Positions 44,498 to 53,481 are shown, counted from the first letter of the stretch. The stretch: DNA of 64,000 nucleotides from Candidatus Marimicrobium litorale (GCF_026262645.1 NZ_SHNO01000001.1:3534001-3598000); one strand, 5' to 3'. The notes: generated by a model not told the origin, from the sequence alone. Program-made: numbers and translations.

Positions 44498-45115
44498 ATG
44501 AAAACACGTGGCAGACCCAAATCAGATCAGAAACGGCGACAGATACTGGGGGCCGCAGTAGAGCACTTTCTCACTGAGGGTTACGGAGCAACGAGCCTGG
44601 ACGCAATAGCGAAAACCGCGGGTGTCTCCAAACAGACGATCTACAGCCACTTCGAAGGAAAGTCGGCCTTGCTGGAGGAATGCATTCAAGATCGCTGCCG
44701 CAAGGGTATTCTCGCCGCTGAGGCACTCGATTTTAATGAGTCGCCCGAGCAGTTTCTGCATAGCTTTGCTGCGCGCTTTATCGAGATTCTTTGCGACAGC
44801 GACCCTATTAATTTGTGGCGCCTTTGCGCTGCAGAGTGCGAGCGCAATAGGGAGATCGGTGAGGCCTACTTCAATTCAGGGCCTCGCGTTGTGATGGAAG
44901 CGGTGGCACATTATCTTACGTTGGCTGATGAACGTGGCGAGCTTGTGGTACCCGACCCGACACTGGCGGCAGCGCAGTTTCTCTTTATCGTAAAGGGTTT
45001 GCCGGTGGACACTCAGATGCTCAATTTGAAACGATGGCCCTACAGCTTTTCAGCTCAGGAATATACAGAGGCTTCGGTAAAGCTTTTTTTAAACGCACAT
45101 CGGGTCTGTGGCTAA
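44498..45115 (+). CDS. TetR-family regulator of the RND operon
   Basis: The N-terminal helix-turn-helix (YGATSLDAIAKTAGVSKQTI, about 29-48, then YSHFEGKSALLEE) is typical. The C-terminal ligand-binding domain is of the AcrR-C-like type. The length of 205 is normal. Divergence from the adaptor-pump operon and a dyad between them argue for local repression relieved by a pump substrate. AAGG lies 5 bases before the ATG. The stop falls at the edge of an IS6 fragment. Confidence 0.93.
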   Translation: MKTRGRPKSDQKRRQILGAAVEHFLTEGYGATSLDAIAKTAGVSKQTIYSHFEGKSALLEECIQDRCRKGILAAEALDFNESPEQFLHSFAARFIEILCDSDPINLWRLCAAECERNREIGEAYFNSGPRVVMEAVAHYLTLADERGELVVPDPTLAAAQFLFIVKGLPVDTQMLNLKRWPYSFSAQEYTEASVKLFLNAHRVCG

Positions 45116-45129
45116 ACGGGGTCAAGATA

Positions 45130-45430
45130 GCGTTAGCCACGCGCAGCCACCACGCGTGACAGACAAGTTACGCAGCTATAGCGTTACACACAGAGATCTG
45201 ATTGCTGGGGCAATCCACAGTACAAAGCAGTATGAAAATAATGGGGCCGAACAATCACATGAGGCGACGAGGGTGAGAGAGCGGGGGATGTGGCGATTCA
45301 AATCGATAAGGCAGGCTCAGGGGTTTGTCACTGCGCATGCGGCCGTGGTCAATCTATTCATTCTTGGAAGATATTTGGTCGGGGCAGAGCATTATTATGA
45401 TCTTAGGGTGAGTGCGTTCAATGAGTGATG
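45130..45430 (+). mobile_element. IS6-family remnant, transposase C-terminal third
   Basis: This is the best-preserved tail in the window. A continuous frame carries V-T-D-K-L-R-S-Y, E-Q-S-H-E-A-T-R-V-R-E, F-K-S-I-R-Q-A-Q-G-F-V-T-A-H-A-A and D-L-R-V-S-A-F-N-E. The 5' two thirds are missing, and the fragment begins right after the TetR stop. Confidence 0.85.
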
Positions 45431-45514
45431 AAATCCACCGGGCGATCACGCTATCGTGTAACGGCCAACTAAAGTTAACAATCAGGCTGAAGCTCAGGCA
45501 GGAGTTGGTACGTT

Positions 45515-45945
45515 CAGAAAGCAATGCCGAACGCTGTAAACCCGGTTATTTTCACAGGCCCCTGAAATGAACCCTCACTGTTTGTGCGGATAACCACGTT
45601 ACCATTAAACAACTGGAGAATCACAGGCTCCTCGGTGGTGTACTCCAAGATCAATATTGGCTTAATGAGTGACGCATTTCTACCTTCCACTACACGATAG
45701 TGTAGGTTTGCCCAGCGACGCCAGTCCAGCCGGGGCTCGATTCAAACGTGCTTTTTCACTGTTGCAGTCGTTGTTACACACACAACGCTATTCCCGCACT
45801 GCAACGCTCAGCGTACGCAATGGCCTGTACACTGCCTTTTGTGGAGAGCTACCTTGTTCAGCGGTACCAAACAGACCACCAGCGGTTCACCGTTGAGTTT
45901 GACTGACGCCGCGGCTGTATGGGAAGCCTCACCATCACCCGCAGG
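45515..45945 (-). pseudogene. Frameshifted pre-peptidase-like domain
   Basis: Three minus-strand frames in succession read like one domain. First comes PAGDGEASHTAA, then SVWYR and CNNDCNSEKARF. These are followed by GWTGVAGQTYTIV, then VEGRN and finally LILEYTTEEPVILQLFNG, with a stop at 45515-45517. The order SVWY, CNxDC, AGxTYxIVVxG is that of the bacterial pre-peptidase C-terminal domain. At least two frameshifts and a stop intervene. It begins directly after the stop of the 632-residue lipoprotein gene, one base out of frame with it. Confidence 0.42.
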
Positions 45946-45958
45946 ATTCACAGAGGAC

Positions 45959-47857
45959 TCAGGGAGCACCCGCCTGGAGGTTTGCGTATACAGTGAGCAT
46001 CTCACCGTTGCGGGACACCTCCACCACATCCAGAGTCAATCCAAGGAAGGAAGGAATCGGGAAGCTGCCCAGGCCCCCGGCCAGATCTGGCAAGAAGGAG
46101 CCTACAACCGACGGAAGCAGCGCTTCTACCGAGGACAGATCCGCGCCCAAGGGACTCTCTACCGCCTTCACCGAGATATCGAGAGGATCCGGCTCTGCCA
46201 AAGCGAATACGAGAGAACCTGTATTCGCGTCTACCGTTAAGTCAATGCCCACATCTGCGTCCAGCATCATCTCGGCTGCCGGGTAATCGACGCTACCGCC
46301 CTCTCCGTCATCCAGTTCGATCATCACGCCCATGTGCACCTGCGCTATCTTGAGCAGCGCCAGTTCACCGCCCGGCCCGGGAGCGCCGGTGATAAGCGGC
46401 CCGATGGTGGGCTTGATATCGATACGGGCGGGCGAAGTCGCAGGCAGACCGCCCAGCCCCGGTACAAACGCACTGAGCAGTCCAGCGGTTAGCGGTATGG
46501 GCGTACCGGTACCGAGTATATCCAGCTCAGTGATGCTGGTTACCAGCAGCCCACACTCGATCATGGAGCGCAGTAGTTGATTGAAGCCCGAGCTGGATAT
46601 GCCCATGGCGATCTCATAGGGAAAACCACCCGGCGTAGTGCTGCCGAACGTGGGGAAGGGCTGGGCCATGTGGTAGGAAGCGGTCAGATCGGGCGCACCC
46701 TCAGGCGGGCTGCACTCTCCGGGATTGGTACCGAAGTTGGTCAGGAAGCGCGCGTTGGAACCCAGGGTGATGCCGCCGGCGGTTTCCTGTACCTGAAAAA
46801 ACGGCGCGTCCAGCTCCGCGTTCAGAGCCTGACCCACAGGTCCGGAGATGTCCACGCCTGCCAAGGCGCTCTCGATGGCGGCGGCGATGGGTGTGTTGTT
46901 ATTGCCGTCGGCGCCGTTCAGGAAACCTTCAAGGCCCGCGATGACCAGGGGCTCCACATCGCCGACAATCAGTTGGATGATATCGCCAATCAGGAAGTCA
47001 TCGCAGGCACCACTGGTAAAGGTCTGGTCGAAGTTCGCTACAGTGGTTGAGACGCTGCCGATCTGGGCGACATCCACCCTGGTGGGCGTGAGGCCGTCGG
47101 GCTCGAGCCCGAAGTTGCCGGTCAGCGTGACCGAGCTGGCCATCAGGTTGAGGTCACAGTTGGGCACCAGTATCCAGGCACCGCCGTCGATGTACACGTT
47201 GAGGTCGAAGTGGTTCAGGATGATGTTCGTGTTAACGCTGTTCTGCTGTGAATCAAAGTTCACATCAAAGCTGGAGATAGTCGGCTGTGGATTTGCCACC
47301 GTTATGGTCGCCCGGCCCAGGCAACCGAACAGGCCGTCGATCACACAGATATTGTTCGCCACGACCGTGCTCACCGGAAGCAGGCTAGGCAGATCCAGAT
47401 CCACCAGGCCGGCCACCACTGGTTCGAGTGAATTCAGGCCCGAGTCGTTGATCTGCAGTGCAATGGCTTCGGGAGAGAAGTCTCCATCGAGAATCGAATC
47501 ACCGACGATCACCACCACCCGATCGCTGTCGACAAAGCCTTTTGAAACTTCAAGGACTTCCGCCTCGATCGCGTTGAACACTTGCAGCGGGTCCAGGAGT
47601 ATCTCGGTGCTGTAGCTGCCGTCCGGTGCAATCGCAACGGGAGCGCCGTTGATTTTCAGCACCATATCGTCGACGTCTAGCGGGAAATCTTCAGGGGTAG
47701 TACTGAACAGGTTGCCGCTGACGGTCACGGTGGTCTGCTCAATGAACTCGCCATTCTCGGGGTTCTCAACATCGACTCGCATACATCCGGTGGTGAGTGC
47801 GATTGCGAAAAAAGCGGCAGGCGCGAGTAATTTTATAAGGCTGTTCATTGCTATCAT
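45959..47857 (-). CDS. Large secreted lipoprotein, TULIP/BPI-like, unknown function
   Basis: A lipoprotein signal (lipobox LTTGCMRV) precedes an Ig-like N-terminal domain (TTVTVSGNLF) and then about 500 residues of beta-rich, low-charge sequence with repeated hydrophobic strands. It ends in FPIPSFLGLTLDVVEVSRNG, a pattern reminiscent of the TULIP/BPI lipid-binding fold. The assignment is tentative. GGAG lies 7 bases before the ATG. A frameshifted pre-peptidase-like domain follows at once, so the present stop may be a truncation of a longer ancestor. Confidence 0.7.
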   Translation of the reverse strand: MIAMNSLIKLLAPAAFFAIALTTGCMRVDVENPENGEFIEQTTVTVSGNLFSTTPEDFPLDVDDMVLKINGAPVAIAPDGSYSTEILLDPLQVFNAIEAEVLEVSKGFVDSDRVVVIVGDSILDGDFSPEAIALQINDSGLNSLEPVVAGLVDLDLPSLLPVSTVVANNICVIDGLFGCLGRATITVANPQPTISSFDVNFDSQQNSVNTNIILNHFDLNVYIDGGAWILVPNCDLNLMASSVTLTGNFGLEPDGLTPTRVDVAQIGSVSTTVANFDQTFTSGACDDFLIGDIIQLIVGDVEPLVIAGLEGFLNGADGNNNTPIAAAIESALAGVDISGPVGQALNAELDAPFFQVQETAGGITLGSNARFLTNFGTNPGECSPPEGAPDLTASYHMAQPFPTFGSTTPGGFPYEIAMGISSSGFNQLLRSMIECGLLVTSITELDILGTGTPIPLTAGLLSAFVPGLGGLPATSPARIDIKPTIGPLITGAPGPGGELALLKIAQVHMGVMIELDDGEGGSVDYPAAEMMLDADVGIDLTVDANTGSLVFALAEPDPLDISVKAVESPLGADLSSVEALLPSVVGSFLPDLAGGLGSFPIPSFLGLTLDVVEVSRNGEMLTVYANLQAGAP

Positions 47858-48016
47858 TATTGTTCTCCTGCACCGGGCAAGTGTAACTGAAGCATTTTTA
47901 TAGATCTAAGATTGGTCAGACTGGCGCAAAAGTCAACATGGTTAACTTTGATTTTCGACGTAAGATAGCAATCGCTCGCTTCCTGCGGTGCGCGCCAGTA
48001 GCCTCAGCATACCTCT

Positions 48017-48056
48017 ATTGTTTGTAGACCAAAGGTTAAAGTCTAGGACAAACAAT
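48017..48056. other. Long inverted repeat in a gene-free gap
   Basis: ATTGTTTGTAGAC and GTCTAGGACAAACAAT pair over 13 bases with a 3-base bulge and an 11-base loop. It sits 160 bases upstream of the lipoprotein start in the gap 47858-48223, which has no other feature. It has no T tract, so it is a possible operator or RNA structure. Confidence 0.45.
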
Positions 48057-48223
48057 GGGTTGGGATTACATTTATTAGATAGGACTTTAATCGTAAGCCT
48101 ATCTGTAGGCTACTAGGAATACGCGTCCGACTTTATAGGATCTGCAGGATCGAGCTTAAGTCCATTATTGGCACAAAGCGGCCGCTCATAAACGGTGATG
48201 AAGTCGGTATTCGTGCAAATATC

Positions 48224-48508
48224 ATGAGAAATTTCTGGAGTTTGCATCTCAGTCCTATTTGTAACAGGCGTAAAAGAAACAAGAGTTTAGAATTTTCCTA
48301 TGTTTCATTTAGCGTGAGATTCAACAGCGATACCATCAAGGTCGAAATATATGATGATGGTGCAGATGGCTGGGTATTAGAAGTTGTAGATAAACAACGA
48401 ACCTCAACTGTTTGGGATGATCCGTTTCCTGCGGATGCAGTCGCACTGGCTGAGGATAAAAAGACCCTGATGAAAAAGAGTGTCCAGTCGTTGATCGGCG
48501 AAAAGTAA
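48224..48508 (+). CDS. Small conserved-type acidic protein
   Basis: The C-terminal 60 residues have VEIYDDGADGWVLEVVD then TVWDDPF and a helical tail. This looks like a family of short gammaproteobacterial proteins I have seen but cannot name. The first 30 residues are basic and dissimilar; an in-frame GTG at 48314 would give a 64-residue protein and may be the true start. No clear ribosome-binding site precedes either. Monocistronic. Confidence 0.5.
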   Translation: MRNFWSLHLSPICNRRKRNKSLEFSYVSFSVRFNSDTIKVEIYDDGADGWVLEVVDKQRTSTVWDDPFPADAVALAEDKKTLMKKSVQSLIGEK

Positions 48509-48526
48509 CGCTACCTCACACCGCAG

Positions 48527-48537
48527 CCCCCCCCCCC
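48527..48537. repeat. C11 homopolymer tract
   Basis: Eleven consecutive C bases 19 bases after the small protein stop, in a non-coding position. Such tracts slip during replication, but no frame crosses it here. Confidence 0.7.
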
Positions 48538-48638
48538 GCCACACGATACTAGAGTAATTACGAGAATGAGGGCAGCGGATCGACTGACTGTCTGAGAGAT
48601 GAGCTTTCGAAAATGTATAAGAATCAACTACATCTACA

Positions 48639-49535
48639 TCAGCTGCTTTCCGTATCTTTTTTTTCTGCTTCAATCAAACAAGCGGGACATATGCCGTGGG
48701 TTATATCTGTTTTGCTGTGTTCGGATAAGTACCGTTCGAAGCTTGCCCAGGACCCATCGTCATTTTTGATTTGTTTGCACCAGGCACAAATGGGCAATAG
48801 CGATTTCAGTTGATTAGTTTCCAATAATGCCGCGTCAAGGAGGCTTTCCTTTTTAAGCTTCTCAATCTCAAGGGCGAGTGTCAGGTCTCGTTCCTGCCGA
48901 TACGCATAGGTAACAAAAAGGGTCAGCGAAAAGCAGATAATAGTCGATAGAAAGAGGACGGCGCTGGTATCGAATAACTGCGCTTCTGAAGATCCGTAAA
49001 CTACCATCCCTTGCGGTAAGCGCCATTCCAGGAAGATAGATATCACGATCATCAAGGTTAGGTAGGTTCCCACGATTGCTAATAAACGGCCCCGTAACAT
49101 GGCGGCGGTGATAATAAACAAGGGTGCAAACCAGAGCGGCAGGCTACCTTGGCTTCCCTGGTTAGTCAGCCAATTCAGACCTATAAGCGCTGCCACGCAA
49201 GTGATAAGCACAGCGCCTGCTTTCTCTGGATGCTTGTAGCGACTACCAACATAGTGAAAGGCCACTCCTGTCACGATTAAGAATATGCAGGAGAAAATTG
49301 CTTTTATGTCATGTACGTTTAGAAAATAATATTGATAAAGGTTGATGGCGAGAGAAACCAGGCCTGCGATAACGATCATACTGCAGGAGAAAAAGTATAT
49401 TTGGAATTCTAACCTGTCGTTATGACTTCTACCGATTAACGGGCTTAACCAGGTCGATACTGATATGGCTTTGAAGTGATCGAGCATACAAATTATGCCG
49501 ATGGAGACGAAAGAAAGACTTAACCACATTTTCAT
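48639..49535 (-). CDS. Membrane sensor with C-terminal CxxC/CPxC domain
   Basis: The first 210 residues form about seven transmembrane helices. A short coiled linker follows, then a C-terminal module with LLPICAWCKQIKNDDGSW and HGICPACL. This four-cysteine signature is often found at the end of bacterial signalling proteins next to PAS or receiver domains and may bind zinc. There is no kinase or cyclase output, so it probably acts through protein contacts. An IS6 left end begins 13 bases upstream of its start codon. Confidence 0.75.
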   Translation of the reverse strand: MKMWLSLSFVSIGIICMLDHFKAISVSTWLSPLIGRSHNDRLEFQIYFFSCSMIVIAGLVSLAINLYQYYFLNVHDIKAIFSCIFLIVTGVAFHYVGSRYKHPEKAGAVLITCVAALIGLNWLTNQGSQGSLPLWFAPLFIITAAMLRGRLLAIVGTYLTLMIVISIFLEWRLPQGMVVYGSSEAQLFDTSAVLFLSTIICFSLTLFVTYAYRQERDLTLALEIEKLKKESLLDAALLETNQLKSLLPICAWCKQIKNDDGSWASFERYLSEHSKTDITHGICPACLIEAEKKDTESS

Positions 49536-49547
49536 AGGGTCTGCTAG

Positions 49548-49900
49548 GGTGCCGCCACGTTAAGTCACCGAAATTGCTGGAATCGGCCGATGAACAAATA
49601 CAAACGGCATCGATTCCGGCTAGGCGCCCCTACCTGATATCATCTTCTACGCCGTCTGGCTCTACTACCGATTCAACCTAAGCCATCGTGACATCGAAAA
49701 TCTCCTAGCTGAGCGAGGCATCATCGTCACGCGAGAAGCAGTCTGTCTCTGGTGCATCAAGTTCGGAGCCATTTATACACGTCCTTTGAAATGAAAGCAC
49801 CGAGGCTACAGAGATACCTTTTATATTGATGAAGTCTTCGTCAAGATCAACGCCAGGCGGCACTATCTTTGAAGAGCCGTCGACCAAAATGGAAAGGTGG
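49548..49900 (+). mobile_element. IS6-family remnant, left end and transposase N-terminal half
   Basis: The left end GGTGCCGCCACGTTAAG is followed by the ATGAACAAATAC start. Well-kept sequence then runs through P-D-I-I-F-Y-A-V-W-L-Y-Y-R-F-N-L, N-L-L-A-E-R-G-I-I-V-T-R-E-A and Y-I-D-E-V-F-V-K-I-N, with one frameshift. It is lost after V-D-Q-N-G-K-V-V. The 3' part has been replaced by a passenger-like remnant. Confidence 0.87.
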
Positions 49901-49924
49901 TAGCTAATCGCGAGATACCAATTC

Positions 49925-50140
49925 GATATTGGCCACTGAGATACGCAGGTTGAATGCAGGTATCGACTACGACGTGCTCACGGTGGCTGGCTTAGTGGCG
50001 CTGGATGGGATGCTGGATATTTATTTGGATTACGCCGATCTCGCGTAGGGCGATAGTTTCAATATCCTCGTCGCTGATACCATAATCGATACATTTTCAA
50101 GCATCGAAAATCTACGAATTAGTGAGGGGTCGATGTGAAA
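49925..50140 (+). pseudogene. Beta-helix / autotransporter-passenger-type remnant
   Basis: The frame reads AGIDYDVLTVAGLVALDGML, then an in-frame TAG, then GDSFNILVADTIIDTFSSI. The order DYDxLxVxGxxxLxGxL followed by GDSFxILxAxxxxGTF is typical of autotransporter passengers and similar adhesin repeats. About 60 codons remain, truncated on both sides by IS6 debris and a molybdopterin oxidoreductase fragment. Confidence 0.5.
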
Positions 50141-50194
50141 GATTGACTACAGTACAAACGACTCTGGCAAAGATATTGTGACAGCGAGTGTTTT

Positions 50195-50322
50195 GCCTGC
50201 TCTATCCTTTCCCGGACGACGCCTGAAACGTGCCCAGGAAAACGGTTTGAAGCTTGTCGTCGTCGATCCGCGGCGCACCGAGACTGCCAGGCAGGCTGCG
50301 CGGCATATCCAGCCGCGTCACG
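50195..50322 (+). pseudogene. Molybdopterin oxidoreductase fragment
   Basis: In one frame it reads RLKRAQENGLKLVVVDPRRT then ETARQAARHIQPR, followed by a stop at the junction with the minus-strand IS6 copy. This is the segment of molybdopterin-dependent oxidoreductases (DMSO reductase superfamily) where K-x-I-V-V-D-P-R-x-T contacts the cofactor. About 40 codons survive. The junction at about 50322 marks where the insertion cut the gene. Confidence 0.65.
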
Positions 50323-50697
50323 CTTAGCGTGTAAATACACATCAACCCCCTCGCCATCGGATCGACAGCAAGCCAAAGGTTATGTGGCTTGCCGCTGATC
50401 TGAATGCTCCGGCACACCGGCGAACACTTCCTCGATGTAGAAGGTCTCGCCGTAGCCGCGGTGCTTTCGCTTTAATCTGCGTGAGTAAATGGTTCCGAAC
50501 TTGATGCACCATAGGCGGATCGACTCACGAGTAACGATGACCCGTTCGGCAAGTAGATCTTCAATATCACGATGGCGCAAGTTAAGGGGGTAGTAGAGCC
50601 ACACAGCGTAACTGATGATGTCAGGTGGGAATCGGTGACGCTTGTAAGTATTCATCCGCCGATTCTATCAATTCCGGATAGTTAAGTTGGCGATACC
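50320..50697 (-). mobile_element. IS6-family remnant, left end and N-terminal part, minus strand
   Basis: On the minus strand the left end GGTATCGCCAACTTAAC is followed by a continuous transposase start: M-N-T-Y-K-R-H-R-F-P-P-D-I-I, S-R-R-L-K-R-K-H-R-G-Y-G and F-Y-I-E-E-V-F. A frame change follows, and then G-V-D-V-Y-L-H-A-K-R. It is the only clearly minus-oriented copy and one of the best preserved at its 5' end. It stops inside the molybdopterin fragment. Confidence 0.88.
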
Positions 50698-50968
50698 GTT
50701 TCTGATAATTCGAGTGAGAAAGCGATTGGGGATCCGATCAACCGTGCTTGTTTGAACAGGTCTAATTCTCCCTGTCACGTTTTTGGGTGGAAAGTTACAA
50801 AAACCACATGATCATCGGTACAATACTCGCAGGCTCTCAAGTTCTGTTACTCCCGTTGAGATGTGACTTTGGGCCTCTGAGTGGATCTCAATGTAAATAA
50901 TATGTAAGAGCACTCATATTGGATTTGCAGGCTAGAGGAATATACCAACGACTCCGGTATTGACTTTA

Positions 50969-51709
50969 ATGAATACAAAAAATGACACTGACCACTCGTT
51001 TTCCCAGAAAGCGATGCGATTGATAGCCAAGACTGGGTTTTCTCGACTAGCGCGGCTGATGCGCAGGTCGCACCCTGAATGGAACCCCAGGCGATGGTCG
51101 AACCAGGAGTTACGACGTTTTGGCGCTCTCTTCTGTGGAGATTTGATCAACGTCTCTGGCTGGAACGATGAAGATAAGCAAGGGGATGTCTATGCGAACT
51201 ACTTTCCCAATAAGGGAAGTTATTCGATATCAAATTTCGGCGGCGTACGTGGAGCATCGGATGGTGGTCGGGAAGTCAGCCTTGACCTTTCCTTGCCTCC
51301 TGACGGGGAGTTCTCAAGCAGATATGACGTCGTTTTCAATCACACCACATTAGAACACGTGTTTGATGTAAGCACAGCGTTCGATGTCCTGTGCGATCTA
51401 ACCAGAGATATTGTGATTCTGGTCGTACCTTTTATGCAGATCGAGCACTGGGCGAAGGATTCATATCGGGACTATCACAGGTTCACCGAGTTCGGAATTA
51501 TTTCATACTTTGAGGAGCGGGGGTTCAGGGTGCTGTATATCAGCAGCAACCATAACCCTGTGTTCCCTATTTACTTTTTTTGTGTTGCCAGCAGGCAGCC
51601 AGAAAGATGGGGCGGAAAATTTCCTACCGGCGAACTGGTGTGGCAGAAATACAGTGACAATGGTGACTATAAGAGATCTACTGGTCAGCACTATAAAATT
51701 ATGGAGTGA
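50969..51709 (+). CDS. Methyltransferase-type protein of a glycan locus
   Basis: The region YDVVFNHTTLEHVFDV followed by LVVPFMQIEHW and a DYHRFT segment resembles the second half of type-11 SAM methyltransferases in surface-polysaccharide loci. The usual GxGxG of motif I is absent (ELINVSGW-like segment instead), so SAM binding is uncertain. A TTG at 50960 is an alternative start. It lies upstream of a DUF616 protein and a truncated methyltransferase, as part of a small broken polysaccharide patch. Confidence 0.62.
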   Translation: MNTKNDTDHSFSQKAMRLIAKTGFSRLARLMRRSHPEWNPRRWSNQELRRFGALFCGDLINVSGWNDEDKQGDVYANYFPNKGSYSISNFGGVRGASDGGREVSLDLSLPPDGEFSSRYDVVFNHTTLEHVFDVSTAFDVLCDLTRDIVILVVPFMQIEHWAKDSYRDYHRFTEFGIISYFEERGFRVLYISSNHNPVFPIYFFCVASRQPERWGGKFPTGELVWQKYSDNGDYKRSTGQHYKIME

Positions 51710-51807
51710 AAGCGATCGATGGTCTGGCGTCCGATTGTGTTTTCACAGGCGACAGACACTGTGGCGCTAGGTATGGCTGTGGTCAAACCTTGGTCGGGAA
51801 ATAGACA

Positions 51808-52560
51808 TTGAGTGTAATTGAACCTATACAATCCTCGGCAATGACTTCGGATCAGGTGGTGGTGTACACAGCTGTTACTGCTGGATACGACGTCGTTCTC
51901 AGGCCTGCTAAGCAGACAATTCCCATGCGTTTCGTCTTGTTCACCGATAGGGGGGAGTGCGTATCGGGATGGGAGAGTATGCCGTTGAGGGAGTCATTTC
52001 CCTGCAGTGTTTCGATCAACCGGTATCATAAGTTCATGGCACATCAGATCTTCCCGGAATTTGAATACTCCATATATGTCGATGGAAATATCGGTCTCAT
52101 TGGTGATCTGGCAACCTTGTTTGAAGAGTTCGTGGCAAGCGGTGCGGCGATCGGGCTATTTCTTCATCAGGGTCGACGTGATGTGGAGGAGGAGGTGTCG
52201 GCCTGTTTGGATTTGGGGCGGTTTGACGAACTGGATTCTCAAGTTTATCAAGCGCAGCTGCAACATATGTTTGATCAGGGTATGCCTCGGAATCAGGTAT
52301 TGACTGCGAACGGTGTGATTTTTCGTTGGCATCGGCACCCTGAGCTTGCTGCCGCAATGGAAGAGTGGTGGCACCAGTTTCAGCAATATACGAAACGCGA
52401 CCAGTTGAGCCTTCCCTACATACTGTGGAACACGGAAATACCAGCCATGTATTGGGATGCCAGTTTTCGAAGGCCAAGTCCTTTTTTCCGAAGATATCCA
52501 CACAGGGGGAGCAGACTAAAAACTCTTCAAACTAGGCTTAGACACGCTTTGTTAAGCTAA
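51808..52560 (+). CDS. DUF616-type glycosyltransferase-like protein
   Basis: VVVYTAVTAGYD near the start and RYHKFMAHQIFPEF then YSIYVDGNIGLIGDL match the DUF616 (TOD1/MUCI70-like) pattern, thought to be a GT8-like glycosyltransferase with the VDG in the role of the metal motif. It should modify surface glycans in the cytoplasm. The start is TTG 51808 or ATG 51841; neither has a strong ribosome-binding site. It is followed 58 bases later by a truncated methyltransferase. Confidence 0.72.
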   Translation: MSVIEPIQSSAMTSDQVVVYTAVTAGYDVVLRPAKQTIPMRFVLFTDRGECVSGWESMPLRESFPCSVSINRYHKFMAHQIFPEFEYSIYVDGNIGLIGDLATLFEEFVASGAAIGLFLHQGRRDVEEEVSACLDLGRFDELDSQVYQAQLQHMFDQGMPRNQVLTANGVIFRWHRHPELAAAMEEWWHQFQQYTKRDQLSLPYILWNTEIPAMYWDASFRRPSPFFRRYPHRGSRLKTLQTRLRHALLS

Positions 52561-52618
52561 AGGTTTTCGACAATGAATCACAATTTTTTTAGGCTCCAGT
52601 TACGGCTATGAGGATAGC

Positions 52619-52745
52619 GTGAAAGAAGACTCGACTCTAAATAAGCCGTGCATTGGAGCACGGCGTGATCTGCTAGAATTTATGCCGTCGGGCATATCGA
52701 ATCTTGTTGATGTCGGGTGCAGTATTGGGAGGTTTGGTCGAAATG
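52619..52745 (+). pseudogene. SAM methyltransferase N-terminus cut by an IS6 element
   Basis: A GTG with AGGA 5 bases upstream opens a frame reading KEDSTLNKPCIGARRDLLEF and then NLVDVGCSIGRFG, the start and motif I of a class I methyltransferase. After about 42 codons the frame runs into the IS left end (GGTGCCGCC at 52746). The 3' part of the gene is not found on the other side. Confidence 0.65.
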
Positions 52746-53230
52746 GGTGCCGCCAACTTAACTCGCGGAAATGAGATAATCTGGCGATGAATAAATACAA
52801 GTGCCACCGATTCCCACCAGATATCATTTTTATGCGGTTTGGCTCTACTATCGCTCCAATCTCAGCCATCGTGACATCGAAAATCTCCTAGCTGAGCGAG
52901 GGGTTATCTTCACCCGGGAATCAATCCTCCTATGGTGCATCAAGTTCGGACCCATTTACTCATGCAGATTGAAGCGAAAGCACTGAGGATTCGGCGATAC
53001 TCTCTACATCGATGAAGGTGGAATCCGGAAGTTCAAATCGGCAAGGCAGGCGCAGCGATTTGTTACAGCCCATGCTGCTGGCTGCAATTTATTCAATCTT
53101 GGCAGGCAAATGATGAGGGCCCAGCATTATCGTGATGTCAGAGTCAGTGCGGTTACAGAATGGGGAAAGGCGGTAGCCTGGGATTAGGTGGCTGGATTTT
53201 ATCGGTCTTTGCGAGTAAGTTGTCAATGAC
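52746..53230 (+). mobile_element. Internally deleted IS6-family element
   Basis: Left end GGTGCCGCCAACTTAAC, then the transposase N-terminus to Y-I-D-E near 53010. It jumps directly to the C-terminal K-F-K-S-A-R-Q-A-Q-R-F-V-T-A-H and ends near GTAAGTTGTCAATGAC. Both ends with the middle missing give a MITE-like, non-autonomous structure of about 485 bases. Confidence 0.82.
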
Positions 53231-53481
53231 TCACTTTGAGGTGTCAGGCACCTTGGCTATCAATTCCAGTGCATCGTCGCGGCGATTTTAAATCGGTTTA
53301 TTAGGGCAGTCGTGTTGCGTTAAATTTGGATAGTGCTATTAAATTCAAAGCCCTCGCTCTGCGAGCGAATATTTTTTGGAATGATGATCCCAAAGTGAAG
53401 CAGAAACTTTAAACCCCTCTCACTTTACATTCTCAGTGAGTTGGGATTCACTGCGCCGGTTGCTGTTCGTGGAGTCTTTTG

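Noticed and set aside
46848-47615. 255-residue plus-strand frame
   Set aside because: It is a low-complexity, serine/threonine/proline-rich shadow of the 632-residue lipoprotein.
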